DNA of 64,000 nt from UBA1426 sp050953365 (GCA_050953365.1 JBMNMN010000001.1:1-64000); one strand, 5' to 3'. Positions 43,074 through 53,227 are shown, counted from the stretch's first letter. The notes: a model not told the origin generated them from the letters alone. A program made the numbers and translations.

Positions 43074-44207
43074 TTAATTTTTGTTTGCGATTTCTATGAT
43101 TTTAACACCATCTGCAATGAAAATAACGTCCTGCCCTTCCATAGGTTCGTCTATAACAGAGGTTTCCCCGTCGATGTAATAATATACACTCTTTCCGTTT
43201 GCAAAACGCAGCTCCGCCTCCATGCAATCATCACTGACCGAGGTAAGACCGGCGACGACAGCTTCTCTCGAGACTACTTCCGTGGCGATGTGAATCTGGC
43301 CGAAAGGTCCCCAGGCAAGAACCGCCTTTTTCCCGGCGGGGATATTGTTTAAACTATTATATGCTAAATTCCCATTAATTACAATCTCAATCTTTTCTTC
43401 CAAATGAATAACTTTTAAGGAACCTTCCTCCGAAGTCACATAAATATTGTTCTCTGCCTTATTCACCCCGGTAATCGTGCCGCGCAGAGAACGGATTTGT
43501 GAATCCAAATCGAAATCGGCTTTCGCAAGAGCGTACACTCTGTTGCAGATTACAGCGAATTCCACCCGTCGAATGGAAGATTTGGGATTGAATTTGCCCG
43601 TGTCGTCGCCGATCATGATCTTGGTGCGATTGAGCAAATCCACATAGGCCAGATTTTCTTTCCCGATCTGATCCCTGTCCGTATAATCCAAGGCTGTGGC
43701 CGGCATTAATTCCCTATCGATGGCCTTTCCGGTCCAACGGGCCACTTCTTCTCTTGCCGCGGAAACGGAATTGCCGTCAGCGGTACGAAAACCTGCCAGC
43801 TCTTTCGCCTCCAATATGCCGTTTTCCAAACCGTAGGAAACACATTCCCAAGCCCATTGGGCAATTCCCGCTTCTCTGAGCTCCGTCTCATACTTTGCGG
43901 GAAGATCCGGGGAAAAGGCAGGTCCGATTCCGGAATTTGTCACGGCCTTATAGAGCATCTGCATGGATTCTTCCTTTGACACAGGATTATCCGGGCGGAA
44001 CTGATAACTGCCGTCTTCAAGACGATACCCTTGAATGATTCCTACCTCTGCCGCGAAGGAAATATATTGACGTCCCCAGTAATCCGAAGACACATCAGTA
44101 AAGCTCTGCGGGGAATCGGCATGAGAAGGCTCCCCGGCAGCGGGAAGCAGGAAAACAGTCGTAAAAAGGAGAACCGAAAGAATCATTAAAAAAGTCTTCT
44201 TATGCAT
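43074..44207 (-). CDS. SLH-domain protein (S-layer anchored)
   Basis: 377-residue exported protein: signal peptide (about residues 1-30, ending near SHADS) and SLH motifs (FTDVSSDYWGRQYISFAAEVGIIQGY, then two more, weaker) up to about residue 220, then a C-terminal domain of about 150 residues with no recognised family. SLH domains bind pyruvylated wall polymers. It is 12 bases downstream of an LCP-family gene, consistent with wall assembly. Confidence 0.88.
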   Translation of the reverse strand: MHKKTFLMILSVLLFTTVFLLPAAGEPSHADSPQSFTDVSSDYWGRQYISFAAEVGIIQGYRLEDGSYQFRPDNPVSKEESMQMLYKAVTNSGIGPAFSPDLPAKYETELREAGIAQWAWECVSYGLENGILEAKELAGFRTADGNSVSAAREEVARWTGKAIDRELMPATALDYTDRDQIGKENLAYVDLLNRTKIMIGDDTGKFNPKSSIRRVEFAVICNRVYALAKADFDLDSQIRSLRGTITGVNKAENNIYVTSEEGSLKVIHLEEKIEIVINGNLAYNSLNNIPAGKKAVLAWGPFGQIHIATEVVSREAVVAGLTSVSDDCMEAELRFANGKSVYYYIDGETSVIDEPMEGQDVIFIADGVKIIEIANKN

Positions 44208-44219
44208 AGGAATCCCTCA

Positions 44220-45254
44220 TTATTCTATGGCGTTCGTTTCTGAATCAGCCTCCGTCTCCGTTCCGGGCTCCGGTTCGGCCTCAATGGAGTAAATGGCGGT
44301 AATAACCTCTGCGATGCCCTTGCTGTCGGGATATACATAATAAGGCGCTACATCCTGAAGGGTGTGGGGCATCACGTAGGTCTCGATGGCATCCCCTTGT
44401 ATGCCTATGCTTTTTGTTACGATCTTCATGGTTGTACCCAAGTCAATATCGGACTCTATGTTCTTCAGGATTACCTTGGCGATCTTGGGTAAGTCGAACC
44501 CCAGCATCTGCCGGAAAGCGGATTTCATAAATTCCTGCTGGGCCTTCACGCGGCCGATGTCGCCTTCCCTGTAACCCTTACGGTAGCGGAGAAACTGAAC
44601 TGCATGTTCCCCGTCCAGCACCTGTTCTCCCGCGGGGATATCGATATATAAGGGCGGTTTGTCCGTAATATCCGTATACTTCATATGAAAAGGTATATTC
44701 ATGGACACGCCGCCCATGGTATCCACAATTTCCTTAATTCCGTCGTAATCCACAATAGCGTAGAAATGAAGAGGCATGCCCAAAAGAATCTCGCTGACCG
44801 CCATGGCCGTCTCTAAAGGTTCTTTTGTTTTCTGGTAGATCGCATTGATTTTCAGAAAACCGGGGCTGTGCCTATACTCTTCGCGATAATAATACGTGTC
44901 CCTGGGAATGGATATCAGGTCCACATGCTTGGCCTCGTAATCAAAACTCACTACCATAATGGTATCGGCAAGATTCTGATTCAATCCCATCAAAAGCACA
45001 TTGACCCTGCTCTTGTCCTGAAACGCTTCGAAGAAGATGCTGTCTTCGCTGACCAGCACGGGCATATCGTCCATCAAGTTCGTTTCTGTCTCACCAAAAA
45101 TCGGACTTTCGGCGACTTCTTTAATAGCCTTTCCCGCGCCCACGAACCCGGCTGTGGCAATAACAAAGACAATCAAGAAGTAGCTGATAAAGATTTTAAT
45201 GTTTTTGTTTTTATTGTATTGAGAGCCTTCGGCTTTTTTTCGCGCCATTTTCAT
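44220..45254 (-). CDS. LytR-CpsA-Psr (LCP) family protein, first copy
   Basis: 344-residue LCP protein with an N-terminal membrane anchor (about residues 17-40) and the extracellular catalytic domain: ADTIMVVSFDYEAKHVDLISIPRDTYY, and GEHAVQFLRYRKGYREGDIGRVKAQQEF, the arginine-rich polyprenyl-phosphate site. LCP enzymes attach teichoic acid or other glycopolymers to peptidoglycan. It shares this domain with the next gene; the two are probably a tandem duplication. Confidence 0.93.
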   Translation of the reverse strand: MKMARKKAEGSQYNKNKNIKIFISYFLIVFVIATAGFVGAGKAIKEVAESPIFGETETNLMDDMPVLVSEDSIFFEAFQDKSRVNVLLMGLNQNLADTIMVVSFDYEAKHVDLISIPRDTYYYREEYRHSPGFLKINAIYQKTKEPLETAMAVSEILLGMPLHFYAIVDYDGIKEIVDTMGGVSMNIPFHMKYTDITDKPPLYIDIPAGEQVLDGEHAVQFLRYRKGYREGDIGRVKAQQEFMKSAFRQMLGFDLPKIAKVILKNIESDIDLGTTMKIVTKSIGIQGDAIETYVMPHTLQDVAPYYVYPDSKGIAEVITAIYSIEAEPEPGTETEADSETNAIE

Positions 45255-45429
45255 CGAAAGACGACCGTTCCTTCATTTGTATTTTTCACAAAAGGAGAAT
45301 AGCAAAAATATGGGAAAACCCTTTATCTCTGTTGTTAAACAGAATCCTGAAAATAGAATCCCGATATTGTTATATTTTATACTACCTTAACGGAAAAGAA
45401 AAGCAAATTTGTTCTCTTGGAAACAGGCA

Positions 45430-46410
45430 TCATTCAACTTCATCCTGCTCCTCAGATTGCGGCTCCTCCGTTTCGATGGAATAGATTTCCATCAGCATCT
45501 CTTCCACCGCTTCCTTGTCCACCCACCAATAGGATGCTCCGTTTTTCATGCCGGCTTTTCCCGGGGTGAGCCAAGTTTGTATATTTTCTCCTTTAAGACC
45601 CGTAGCTTTTGCTACGATCTTTAAGGCCATGGACAGGGGCAGATCCGAATCCACGTTTTCAATCACCGTCTTTGCTACCTTTGGCAATTGCAAACCCAAG
45701 GCTTGTCGAAATGCAGATTTCACGAATTCCTGCTGGGCTTTTATCCGGCCGATATCTCCGTCGGGATAACCGGGATAGCCGGGACTGCCTTTTCGGAAAC
45801 GGAGAAATTGCTCAACGTTACGGCTGTCGATCACAATCGGACCTTTTGGTATGTCAATATATAGAGGCGGTGTGTCCGTGGGATCCTTATAGTACATATG
45901 GAAGGGAATATCCATGGGAACGCCTCCTATGGAATCCACAATTCTTCCGATCCCGTCATAAGTGACCACGGCGTAATAGTGTATGGGTATGCCCATCAAT
46001 ACATCGCTGACAGCCTTGGCCGTTCCCACCGCAGTTCCTTTTCTGTAAATCGCATTGATCTTGAGTGAACCTGCAGTGGTGGCTTCCTTGCGCTCATAGT
46101 ATGTATCCCGCGGAACGGATATTACATCCACGCGCTGATTTTTCATATCGTAGCTCACCAGCATAATGGTATCGGTAAGTTCATCGTTTACGCCGAGAAG
46201 CAGCGCATTGACCCGTTTCGAATCACGGAAAGCTTCAAAAAATGGGCTCTTCGGATCTATGAGCACATTCAAATCCAACTCTTCCTTAAGGCTTTCAGTC
46301 CCTTGAAACACCCGGACTGCCCCCAGCTGATCCAGCGCGTAGGAGACAGGGGTAAGAATTACGATAAAGATGACCAGCCATATTAAAAAATGTTTTATAA
46401 ATACTTTCAT
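45430..46410 (-). CDS. LytR-CpsA-Psr (LCP) family protein, second copy
   Basis: 326-residue paralogue of the adjacent LCP protein: membrane anchor at about residues 5-27, then TDTIMLVSYDMKNQRVDVISVPRDTYY and VEQFLRFRKGSPGYPGYPDGDIGRIKAQQEF. A GYPGYPD insertion in the arginine motif distinguishes it from the first copy. About 175 bases separate the two genes. Role as for the first copy: glycopolymer ligation in the wall. Confidence 0.93.
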   Translation of the reverse strand: MKVFIKHFLIWLVIFIVILTPVSYALDQLGAVRVFQGTESLKEELDLNVLIDPKSPFFEAFRDSKRVNALLLGVNDELTDTIMLVSYDMKNQRVDVISVPRDTYYERKEATTAGSLKINAIYRKGTAVGTAKAVSDVLMGIPIHYYAVVTYDGIGRIVDSIGGVPMDIPFHMYYKDPTDTPPLYIDIPKGPIVIDSRNVEQFLRFRKGSPGYPGYPDGDIGRIKAQQEFVKSAFRQALGLQLPKVAKTVIENVDSDLPLSMALKIVAKATGLKGENIQTWLTPGKAGMKNGASYWWVDKEAVEEMLMEIYSIETEEPQSEEQDEVE

Positions 46411-46530
46411 AACTTCTGCATCCTGTTTTGTATATGTATGACGATGTTTTGAGCAAATTGTTCCGCAAAGCTTTCGCTTTGCGGCCGAAAACGGCAGGCA
46501 ATATATTCCTGTTTTTTCATATTTTCATAA

Positions 46531-46560
46531 GAGAGGACAAGGTGAAGCACCTTGTCCCTC
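46531..46560 (-). terminator. Hairpin after hbd
   Basis: GAGRGGACAAGGTG pairs with CACCTTGTCCCTC in a 13-bp stem about 40 bases past the hbd stop. The T-tract on the minus strand is weak, so termination efficiency is uncertain. Confidence 0.6.
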
Positions 46561-46600
46561 AATAAATCATTTTATAGGATTATAAGAGTTTACGCAAGTT

Positions 46601-47449
46601 TTATTTGCTGTAATTGTAGAATCCTACGCCGGTCTTTCTGCCCAGCTTACCTCCGCGAACCATTTTCCTCAACAGGGGATGGGGTCTGTACTTGGTGTCA
46701 CCAAACTCAGTGTACAGCACTTCCATAATGGCAAGGCATACGTCCAGACCGATCAGATCGCCTAACTCCAATGGGCCCATGGGGTGATTGGCGCCCAGCT
46801 TCATGGCTGCATCGATGTCCTCAGCCTTGGCAACGCCGTCAGCCAAGATGCCGATGGCTTCGTTGATCATAGGAATCAATACACGATTGACGACAAATCC
46901 CGGAGCCTCTTCTACCTGAACAGGGGTTTTCCCAAGAGCTTCTGTCAGTTGAATGATGGTGTCTTTTGTTTCTTCGGAGGTGGCGATTCCTTTGATGATC
47001 TCCACCAGTTTCATCACCGGAACAGGATTGAAGAAATGCATGCCGATGACTTTATCCGGCCGTTTGGTTGCAGCCGCAATTTCCGTAATGGAGAGAGAGG
47101 AAGTATTTGTGGCAATGATAGCCTCAGGCTTTAACAGTTCATCCAGTTCCGCAAAAAGCGCTTTTTTGGCTTCCAGATCTTCCGTAGCTGCTTCGATGAC
47201 CAAATCCGCATCCTTTACAATAGAAATATCCGTTGAGCCCGTAATCCGTCCCATGATGTCGGCCTTTTGCTCAGCGGTAATTTTTTCCTTTGCAACCAGT
47301 CTGTCCAGATTCTTTTCTACAGTTGCGATACCATTGTCAACGGATGTTTGTCTTCTTGCCCGAAGCACAACTTCGTAACCGTTTTGAGCCAGTACTTGAA
47401 TGATCCCCGCACCCATAGTACCGGTGCCTAATACACCAATTTTCTTCAT
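46601..47449 (-). CDS. hbd: 3-hydroxybutyryl-CoA dehydrogenase
   Basis: 282-residue Hbd. The NAD motif is GTGTMGAGI at the start, followed by ATNTSSLSITEIAAATKRPDKVIGMHFFNPVPVMKLVEII with the catalytic His-Phe-Asn-Pro, and GANHPMGPLELGDLIGLD at the end. It interconverts acetoacetyl-CoA and 3-hydroxybutyryl-CoA in butyrate formation. It lies downstream of crt, but an IS element is inserted between them, so its transcription from a crt promoter is probably interrupted. Confidence 0.97.
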   Translation of the reverse strand: MKKIGVLGTGTMGAGIIQVLAQNGYEVVLRARRQTSVDNGIATVEKNLDRLVAKEKITAEQKADIMGRITGSTDISIVKDADLVIEAATEDLEAKKALFAELDELLKPEAIIATNTSSLSITEIAAATKRPDKVIGMHFFNPVPVMKLVEIIKGIATSEETKDTIIQLTEALGKTPVQVEEAPGFVVNRVLIPMINEAIGILADGVAKAEDIDAAMKLGANHPMGPLELGDLIGLDVCLAIMEVLYTEFGDTKYRPHPLLRKMVRGGKLGRKTGVGFYNYSK

Positions 47450-47509
47450 TATGGTAACCTCCTATTTTCTTTCGGCTTTGTTGTCTTACCCATAAATTAT
47501 TGTATAGTA

Positions 47510-49113
47510 CTTAAACTTCGCACTTGTAAAAGTGCCTATGCACCTTGAAAATTCAATACTATAGGGCAATAAAACAGCCGGAATAATAGCAAAAGTCCTC
47601 CATTTTTGGTATAATTGAGTTACCAGAAACAATCTACCAGATGGAAAGGACTTATGCTATGAAAAGTATACCACAAGCTTACCAAAACGATAAGAAAGTT
47701 TCGTCATCAATTAAGTACTTCTTTAAAAAGTACAGAGTATCATCGGCCTTAAGATGCGCAAACGCCTATAAAAGCAAAGGGATATCGGCTGTATTGATTT
47801 ATCAATACTTGTTTGGTCTTGTCTTTACGAACCGAAGCATGTATATGAACATGCTCATGGGTACTCACTGCGCCGGTTTCGGGAAGGATACTGTGTACAG
47901 ATTCATGAACTCAAGTCATATCAATTGGATTCGATTCACAACCTGGATTAGCTCATTTATCATTAGGGAATCACTTACTCAGCTAACGGATGCTAAGCGT
48001 GTAAATGTCCTAATAATCGATGACACTTTGTATGAACGGTCGAGTTCTAAGAAAGTTGAACTTTTGGCCAAAGTCTATGATCATGTTAAGAGGACTTATA
48101 AATACGGATTTCGGCTTCTCACCCTTGGCTGGTCTGATGGCAATACTTTTCTTCCCGTCAACGGATGTCTTTTATCCACAGAAAACAGTAAAAATCGAAT
48201 AAATGAAGCCGCTCCGTTGGACAAAAGATCCGTTGGTTATGCCAGAAGGAGTTTAGCACAAACCAAAGCAACCACTGTGGTTCTTGAGCTTTTATCGGTA
48301 GCTAAAAAATCCTTCATTCCGGCAACCCATGTGCTATTTGATACTTGGTTTTGTTCACCATCCTCTTTAATCGCGATTAAGGAGATAGGCTATGATGTGA
48401 TAGCTATGGCAAAGAAAACATCAAAGATGCATTACCTGTACAAGGGAAAGATGCAGCCATTAACGGAGATATACAAGCAAAACAGAAAACGAAGAGGTAG
48501 ATCAAGATATCTGCTTTCCGTAGAAGTTTCTCTGGTTAAAGACGGTGAATCCATTCCCGCCAGAATAGTTTATGTTCGTAACAAGAATAAGCGTAAGGAT
48601 TATCTTGCACTGATAACTACTGATATGAGCATTCGCGAGGATGAGATGATTCGTATCTATGGAAAGCGCTGGAATATCGAGGTTTTCTTCAAGGTCTGTA
48701 AATCATATCTACGATTAAGCAAGGAGTGCAACTCATTGTCATACGATGCTATGACCGCACATACAGCCGTTGTCTTTACAAGATACATGATGCTGGCGAT
48801 GGAAAACCGCCAGACATCTGATCCGCGAACGTTGGGTGAATTATTCCATCTTGTTTCAGATGAAATGGCGGATATTACACTGGCACAGGCTTTCCAACTG
48901 CTCATGCAGTTGTTTATAGATACAATCGCCGACAAATTATCTCTAACTTCAAAACAACTGGATCAATTGCTTGAAGTTTTCATAGCAGCCATTCCCAAGG
49001 AGCTAAAAAGATGCCTGAAGTTATGCGCATAGTGGAGTACTTTTTGGCAATTGAATAACGCCCTATATTGAATTTTCAAGGTGCATCGATATTATTGATG
49101 TGCGAAGTTTAAG
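47510..49113 (+). mobile_element. IS4-type insertion sequence, intact, with 7-bp target duplication
   Basis: 1604 bp. Terminal inverted repeats CTTAAACTTCGCAC (47510-47523; complement at 49100-49113) are perfect over 14 bp, and a second inner inverted pair TGCACCTTGAAAATTCAATA lies farther in. The direct repeat TATAGTA flanks both ends (47503-47509 and 49114-49120), which is the target duplication and shows a recent, clean insertion. It encodes one full-length transposase on the plus strand. Confidence 0.92.
47659..49032 (+). CDS. IS4-family DDE transposase
   Basis: 457 residues. Acidic residues appear in LIIDDTLYERSS and FDTWFCSPSS, and the IS4 signature Y-x2-R-x3-E-x6-K is YGKRWNIEVFFKVCK. 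The start at 47659 has GGAAAGGA upstream, though a frame from 47641 is possible. The gene is uninterrupted, so the element may be active. It opposes the flanking crt and hbd genes. Confidence 0.92.
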   Translation: MKSIPQAYQNDKKVSSSIKYFFKKYRVSSALRCANAYKSKGISAVLIYQYLFGLVFTNRSMYMNMLMGTHCAGFGKDTVYRFMNSSHINWIRFTTWISSFIIRESLTQLTDAKRVNVLIIDDTLYERSSSKKVELLAKVYDHVKRTYKYGFRLLTLGWSDGNTFLPVNGCLLSTENSKNRINEAAPLDKRSVGYARRSLAQTKATTVVLELLSVAKKSFIPATHVLFDTWFCSPSSLIAIKEIGYDVIAMAKKTSKMHYLYKGKMQPLTEIYKQNRKRRGRSRYLLSVEVSLVKDGESIPARIVYVRNKNKRKDYLALITTDMSIREDEMIRIYGKRWNIEVFFKVCKSYLRLSKECNSLSYDAMTAHTAVVFTRYMMLAMENRQTSDPRTLGELFHLVSDEMADITLAQAFQLLMQLFIDTIADKLSLTSKQLDQLLEVFIAAIPKELKRCLKLCA

Positions 49114-49150
49114 TATAGTATTTTATGGTTTTTTACCAGATGCAAATAAG

Positions 49151-49927
49151 TTATTCACCCTTAAACTCGGGCTTTCTCTTTTCCAAGAAAGCGCCCATGC
49201 CTTCCTTTTGGTCCGCGGTGCTGAAGCACTTTCCAAAAAGCTCCGCTTCAATCTCAATGGCTTCGTCCATATCGCTGCGCTCTAAACCTTTCACAATTGC
49301 CTCTTTGGAATAAGCTACAGCAAGAGGCGCATTCTTTGCAATTTTAGCCGCCAGAGCAAAGGCTTCGTCCAACAGGGACTCCTGGGGAACCACTTTGCTG
49401 ACCAGGCCGATGGCGGCTGCCTCGTCGGCATCTATTATATCCCCCGTTAAGATCAACTCCATGGCTTTGGACTTGCCGACGAGCCGAGGCAGCCTCTGGG
49501 TCCCCGAGTAACCCGGCGTAATCCCCAGACCTACCTCGGGCTGGCCGAATTTCGCCTTGGCCCCTGCGATGCGAATATCACAGGCCATGGCCAGCTCGCA
49601 GCCGCCCCCAAGAGCAAATCCGTTCACTGCCGCAATAACGGGTTTCTTCAGCGTCTCGATTTTTCGGAACACTTTCTGGCCCAGACGTCCCCATTCGTAG
49701 CCGCCCTTTTCGTCCAAGGGATGCATCCCCGCGATGTCGGCCCCCGCCACAAAGGCCCTTCCTTCTCCGGTTATAATGACAACGCGGATATCCGGATCCG
49801 CATCCGCGGCTTCCACTGCCGCATCCAGTTCCGTCAACACCTGCTCGTTTAAAGCATTCATCGCCTCGGGCAGATCGATTCGAATCAATCCTATCCGCTC
49901 CTGCTTTTCAAATTTTACCATCGTCAT
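49151..49927 (-). CDS. crt: Enoyl-CoA hydratase (crotonase family)
   Basis: 258-residue crotonase. AGADIAGMHPLDEKG is the oxyanion-hole loop, and GGGCELAMACDIRIAGAKAKFGQPEVGLGITPGYSGTQRL holds the two active-site glutamates. It hydrates crotonyl-CoA to 3-hydroxybutyryl-CoA or the reverse. Start at 49927 from the GGGTGGG site; a longer frame overlaps the pgi stop by eight bases. The upstream pgi is contiguous, and the IS has separated it from hbd. Confidence 0.93.
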   Translation of the reverse strand: MTMVKFEKQERIGLIRIDLPEAMNALNEQVLTELDAAVEAADADPDIRVVIITGEGRAFVAGADIAGMHPLDEKGGYEWGRLGQKVFRKIETLKKPVIAAVNGFALGGGCELAMACDIRIAGAKAKFGQPEVGLGITPGYSGTQRLPRLVGKSKAMELILTGDIIDADEAAAIGLVSKVVPQESLLDEAFALAAKIAKNAPLAVAYSKEAIVKGLERSDMDEAIEIEAELFGKCFSTADQKEGMGAFLEKRKPEFKGE

Positions 49928-49940
49928 AGCACCCACCCTT

Positions 49941-51215
49941 TCATGCAATTATGTTTTTCAACTCAGCCAATATTTTTCGCATTTCCGTTTTATATTCCTC
50001 CACCCCCGGCTGGTCGAAGGGATTTACTCCGGCCAGATACCCGGAAAGGGCACAGGACCTTTCAAAGAAGTATACCAGCTGACCAAAATAATAGGGAGTC
50101 ATGGCCGGTATATCCACTCGAATCATGGGGATGCCCGCTTTGCGATGGGTAGCCGTCATTCCAAGAACCACGGCGCGGTTCACCTGATTCATGCAAAGTC
50201 CCGCAAGAGGCGCTCCGGCGCTTTCCGGTATAACAAGATCCCGGGGAGACGACTCCACATTTAAAATGGTTTCAAAGAAAACCGGATTTCCGTCCTGCAA
50301 AAATTGGCCTATGGAATGAAGGTCCGTAGAAAGTTGCAACGCCGCGGGGAAAATACCCTTTCCCTGCTTTCCCTCGCTTTCTCCAAAAAGCTGTTTAAGC
50401 CATTCGGAAAAAAACTGTAGCCTGGGCTCGCAGCTTTCGAAAATTTCTATTGCCTTTCCCATTGCAAACAGCCGATTTCGCGCCGCCGCATACAGGGCAG
50501 CACCATCCTCTTCAAAAGGCAGGGGTTTCGACATATCCGCGGCGCCCAAAAGCATTTCATCCACAGGAATTCCCGCAACGCTTATCGGCAGAAGCCCCAC
50601 CGAAGTCAGCACAGAATAACGTCCGCCTATGTCTTCCGGAACCGTAAAGCTTTCGTAGCCTTCCCGTTCCGCCTCTTCACGAAGGGCTCCGCTTTTTGGA
50701 TTCGTCACCACGTAGATTCGCTCTGCGGCTTTTTCTTTCCCGTATTTTTTGATCAATAAATCCTTTAACAGCGCGAAAGCAATGTTTGGCTCCATAGTGG
50801 TTCCGGATTTTGAAACCACACAGAGGCAAAAATCCTTATGCGCAAGTTCCGCAAGCAGTTCACTGTGGTATGTCCCGCTGATGTTATGCCCGGCATAATA
50901 AACAGTAGGGCCCATGCCCTTTTCCCCGAGCATTTCGATGGCGGCTCTGGCCCCGAGATAGGAACCGCCGATGCCGATTATAACAAAGGCGTCACATTTA
51001 TCGCGAATGGCATCGGCAGTCTCCTTTATCCTCTGAACCTCTTGTACATCGAACTCCCTGGGCCACCGAACCCAACCTGTAAGAGCTTCCTCGGAACATT
51101 CCAGCCATTGCTGACCCTCAACCAGACGACCTTTCATGCTTTCGAGCTGCTCATAAGTCAGCGTAGAAGCGCCCAAGTCAACACGGACCTGTTTTGCTGC
51201 CGGATTATCACTCAT
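49941..51215 (-). CDS. pgi: Glucose-6-phosphate isomerase
   Basis: 424 residues, the compact form found in Firmicutes. SIS domains include GIGGSYLGARAAIEMLG at about residue 98 and SKSGTTMEPNIAFALLKDLL; the C-terminal end carries DQPGVEEYKTEMRKIL with the conserved catalytic lysine. It interconverts glucose- and fructose-6-phosphate. Its stop lies 13 bases before the crt start. Confidence 0.97.
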   Translation of the reverse strand: MSDNPAAKQVRVDLGASTLTYEQLESMKGRLVEGQQWLECSEEALTGWVRWPREFDVQEVQRIKETADAIRDKCDAFVIIGIGGSYLGARAAIEMLGEKGMGPTVYYAGHNISGTYHSELLAELAHKDFCLCVVSKSGTTMEPNIAFALLKDLLIKKYGKEKAAERIYVVTNPKSGALREEAEREGYESFTVPEDIGGRYSVLTSVGLLPISVAGIPVDEMLLGAADMSKPLPFEEDGAALYAAARNRLFAMGKAIEIFESCEPRLQFFSEWLKQLFGESEGKQGKGIFPAALQLSTDLHSIGQFLQDGNPVFFETILNVESSPRDLVIPESAGAPLAGLCMNQVNRAVVLGMTATHRKAGIPMIRVDIPAMTPYYFGQLVYFFERSCALSGYLAGVNPFDQPGVEEYKTEMRKILAELKNIIA

Positions 51216-51277
51216 TATTAGCCTCCCCTTATACCGCTACTATTCCTGACAACCATAAACCCGAAATACCGTAAGCC

Positions 51278-53227
51278 CTATGCCTCCGGAAAAATATCTT
51301 CTATTTGTCGTATACTCCCTCCGGCCCCATGTTCATGGCCGTTTCTATAGTTTGGCACCATAATTTTCAGCCACTGTATAATGTCTTCGTCACAGCCGTT
51401 GCATATGTGAATAACTTCATCTCTAAGCGCGTCGCCACCCTGGCGGAGTATATCCGCGAGAGCCGGAGTCGGAGGCACAGGCCGGCCGATAAATATGCTT
51501 CCATGGGAAGTCTTTTTCAAACCCTCTTCATTCATCAAAAGCTCTTCATAGAGCTTTTCTCCCGGGCGAAGTCCGGTGAACACGATATCAATGTCTATAT
51601 AGGGCTTATAGCCGGAAAGCCGAATGAGATTTTCCGCCAGGTCCTTAATCTTCATCGCTTCGCCCATATCTAATATGAAAATTTCTCCTCCTGCCGCCAT
51701 GGCGCCGGTTTGGATCACCAACTGCACCGCTTCCGGGATTGTCATAAAATAGCGCGTAACTTCGCGGTGAGTCACCGTTACGGGCCCTCCCTGCTCGATC
51801 TGCTTTTGAAACAAGGGAAGAACACTGCCATTACTCCCTAAAACGTTGCCGAATCGGACGGCAGAAAAGCTGGTCATGGAAGTCCGGCTCTTATCCTGCA
51901 TCAGCATCTCTGCAATGCGCTTTGTGGCTCCCATTACGTTGGTCGGATTTACGGCTTTATCGGTGGAAATAAGTATAAACTTTTCAACTCGATACGCATC
52001 GGATAAATCAATTGCATTCTTTGTGCCGATGATATTATTCAGCAAAGCCTCCCTGGGGTTCATTTCCATCAGTGGCACATGCTTGTGCGCTGCCGCATGA
52101 AATACTACATGGGGTTGATGATTGTTAAAAATCCGCTCAAGGTTTTCTTTGTTTTGCACCGAAGCGATCACCGGTATGAACTCAAGCGCGGGATAAGTCC
52201 TATGCAGCTCTATGCTCAATTCATAGAGACTGTTCTCGTAAATATCCAGTCCCACGATCTTCCGGGGATTATTGGCCGCCACCTGCCTGCAAAGCTCCGA
52301 GCCGATGGACCCCCCTGCCCCCGTCACTAAAACGATCTTGTCACCAATGTATCCGCTGATGGCCTTAATGTCCAACGTTACCGGCTCGCGTCCCAGCAAA
52401 TCTTCGATATTAACCCTTCTCAGCCTGCTGATGCCCACTTTTCCGTCAATCAGATCTATGTACGCAGGCAAGATATTCGTCCTGCAGCCCGTCTTTCCGC
52501 AAATATTGGCAATGGCCTGGACTTCCTTACGGGTCCCCGAAGGGATCGCGATGATAATCTCGTCAATGCTATGTTTTTTAACAACCTCGGGGATCGAATA
52601 ACGATTCCCAAAGACCTTTTTCCCCACAATCCGCGTCCCGATTTTCGCAGGATCATCATCGATGACGCCCACTACTTTCTTTCCGGACCGGGGATTTGCC
52701 CGGATTTCTTTGATCATACTGGCGCCCGCATCTCCCGCTCCGACAATGAGTACCCTGGAAATCCTGTCAGAGCCGGAGCTTTCTCTAAGCGCCCGCTGGA
52801 TTACCTGCCCCAGACTCTCCGAGCTGCGAATACTGCGGAACAGCCGATAGCAGATTCTCGTCCCTCCGAGGAAGAGAATGTCAAAAGAAAAGACCATCAG
52901 GTAAACGCTTCTGGGAAGCATTTCCTGTAATAAAAACATGACCAGAATCACGGAGGTAAAGTTTAACACGGCTGCAACCGTTACCTGAAAAACCTCGTGA
53001 ATCCCGGCATACTTCCACAGGCTGCTGTATAGCCCCAGAGCCGCATTTATAGCAAGTTTAATTGCCGTAACGAAAGGCACCCAACTTATATAGAGTGCAA
53101 AATACCTGGTGAATTCGTTGGAATGTACCGTAAAATCAAACCGGAGCAGCAGAGCGACAATAAAAGCCAGATTGATAGAGACGATGTCTGCTAAAATAAG
53201 GATGCTGATCTTCGAATATTTCTTCAT
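51278..53227 (-). CDS. CapD-like nucleoside-diphosphate-sugar 4,6-dehydratase, membrane-anchored
   Basis: 649 residues: four N-terminal hydrophobic segments (1-125), a CoA-binding-like Rossmann domain (VLIVGAGDAGASMIKEIRANP), and the SDR catalytic domain with TGAGGSIGSELC and LISTDKAVNPTNVMGATKR, the TDK and K active-site pattern of the WbpM/PglF/CapD family. It makes 4-keto-6-deoxy sugars for surface polysaccharide or protein glycosylation. ATG 53227 with GAGGATCC upstream is the best start. It stands alone, away from other polysaccharide genes. Confidence 0.93.
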   Translation of the reverse strand: MKKYSKISILILADIVSINLAFIVALLLRFDFTVHSNEFTRYFALYISWVPFVTAIKLAINAALGLYSSLWKYAGIHEVFQVTVAAVLNFTSVILVMFLLQEMLPRSVYLMVFSFDILFLGGTRICYRLFRSIRSSESLGQVIQRALRESSGSDRISRVLIVGAGDAGASMIKEIRANPRSGKKVVGVIDDDPAKIGTRIVGKKVFGNRYSIPEVVKKHSIDEIIIAIPSGTRKEVQAIANICGKTGCRTNILPAYIDLIDGKVGISRLRRVNIEDLLGREPVTLDIKAISGYIGDKIVLVTGAGGSIGSELCRQVAANNPRKIVGLDIYENSLYELSIELHRTYPALEFIPVIASVQNKENLERIFNNHQPHVVFHAAAHKHVPLMEMNPREALLNNIIGTKNAIDLSDAYRVEKFILISTDKAVNPTNVMGATKRIAEMLMQDKSRTSMTSFSAVRFGNVLGSNGSVLPLFQKQIEQGGPVTVTHREVTRYFMTIPEAVQLVIQTGAMAAGGEIFILDMGEAMKIKDLAENLIRLSGYKPYIDIDIVFTGLRPGEKLYEELLMNEEGLKKTSHGSIFIGRPVPPTPALADILRQGGDALRDEVIHICNGCDEDIIQWLKIMVPNYRNGHEHGAGGSIRQIEDIFPEA

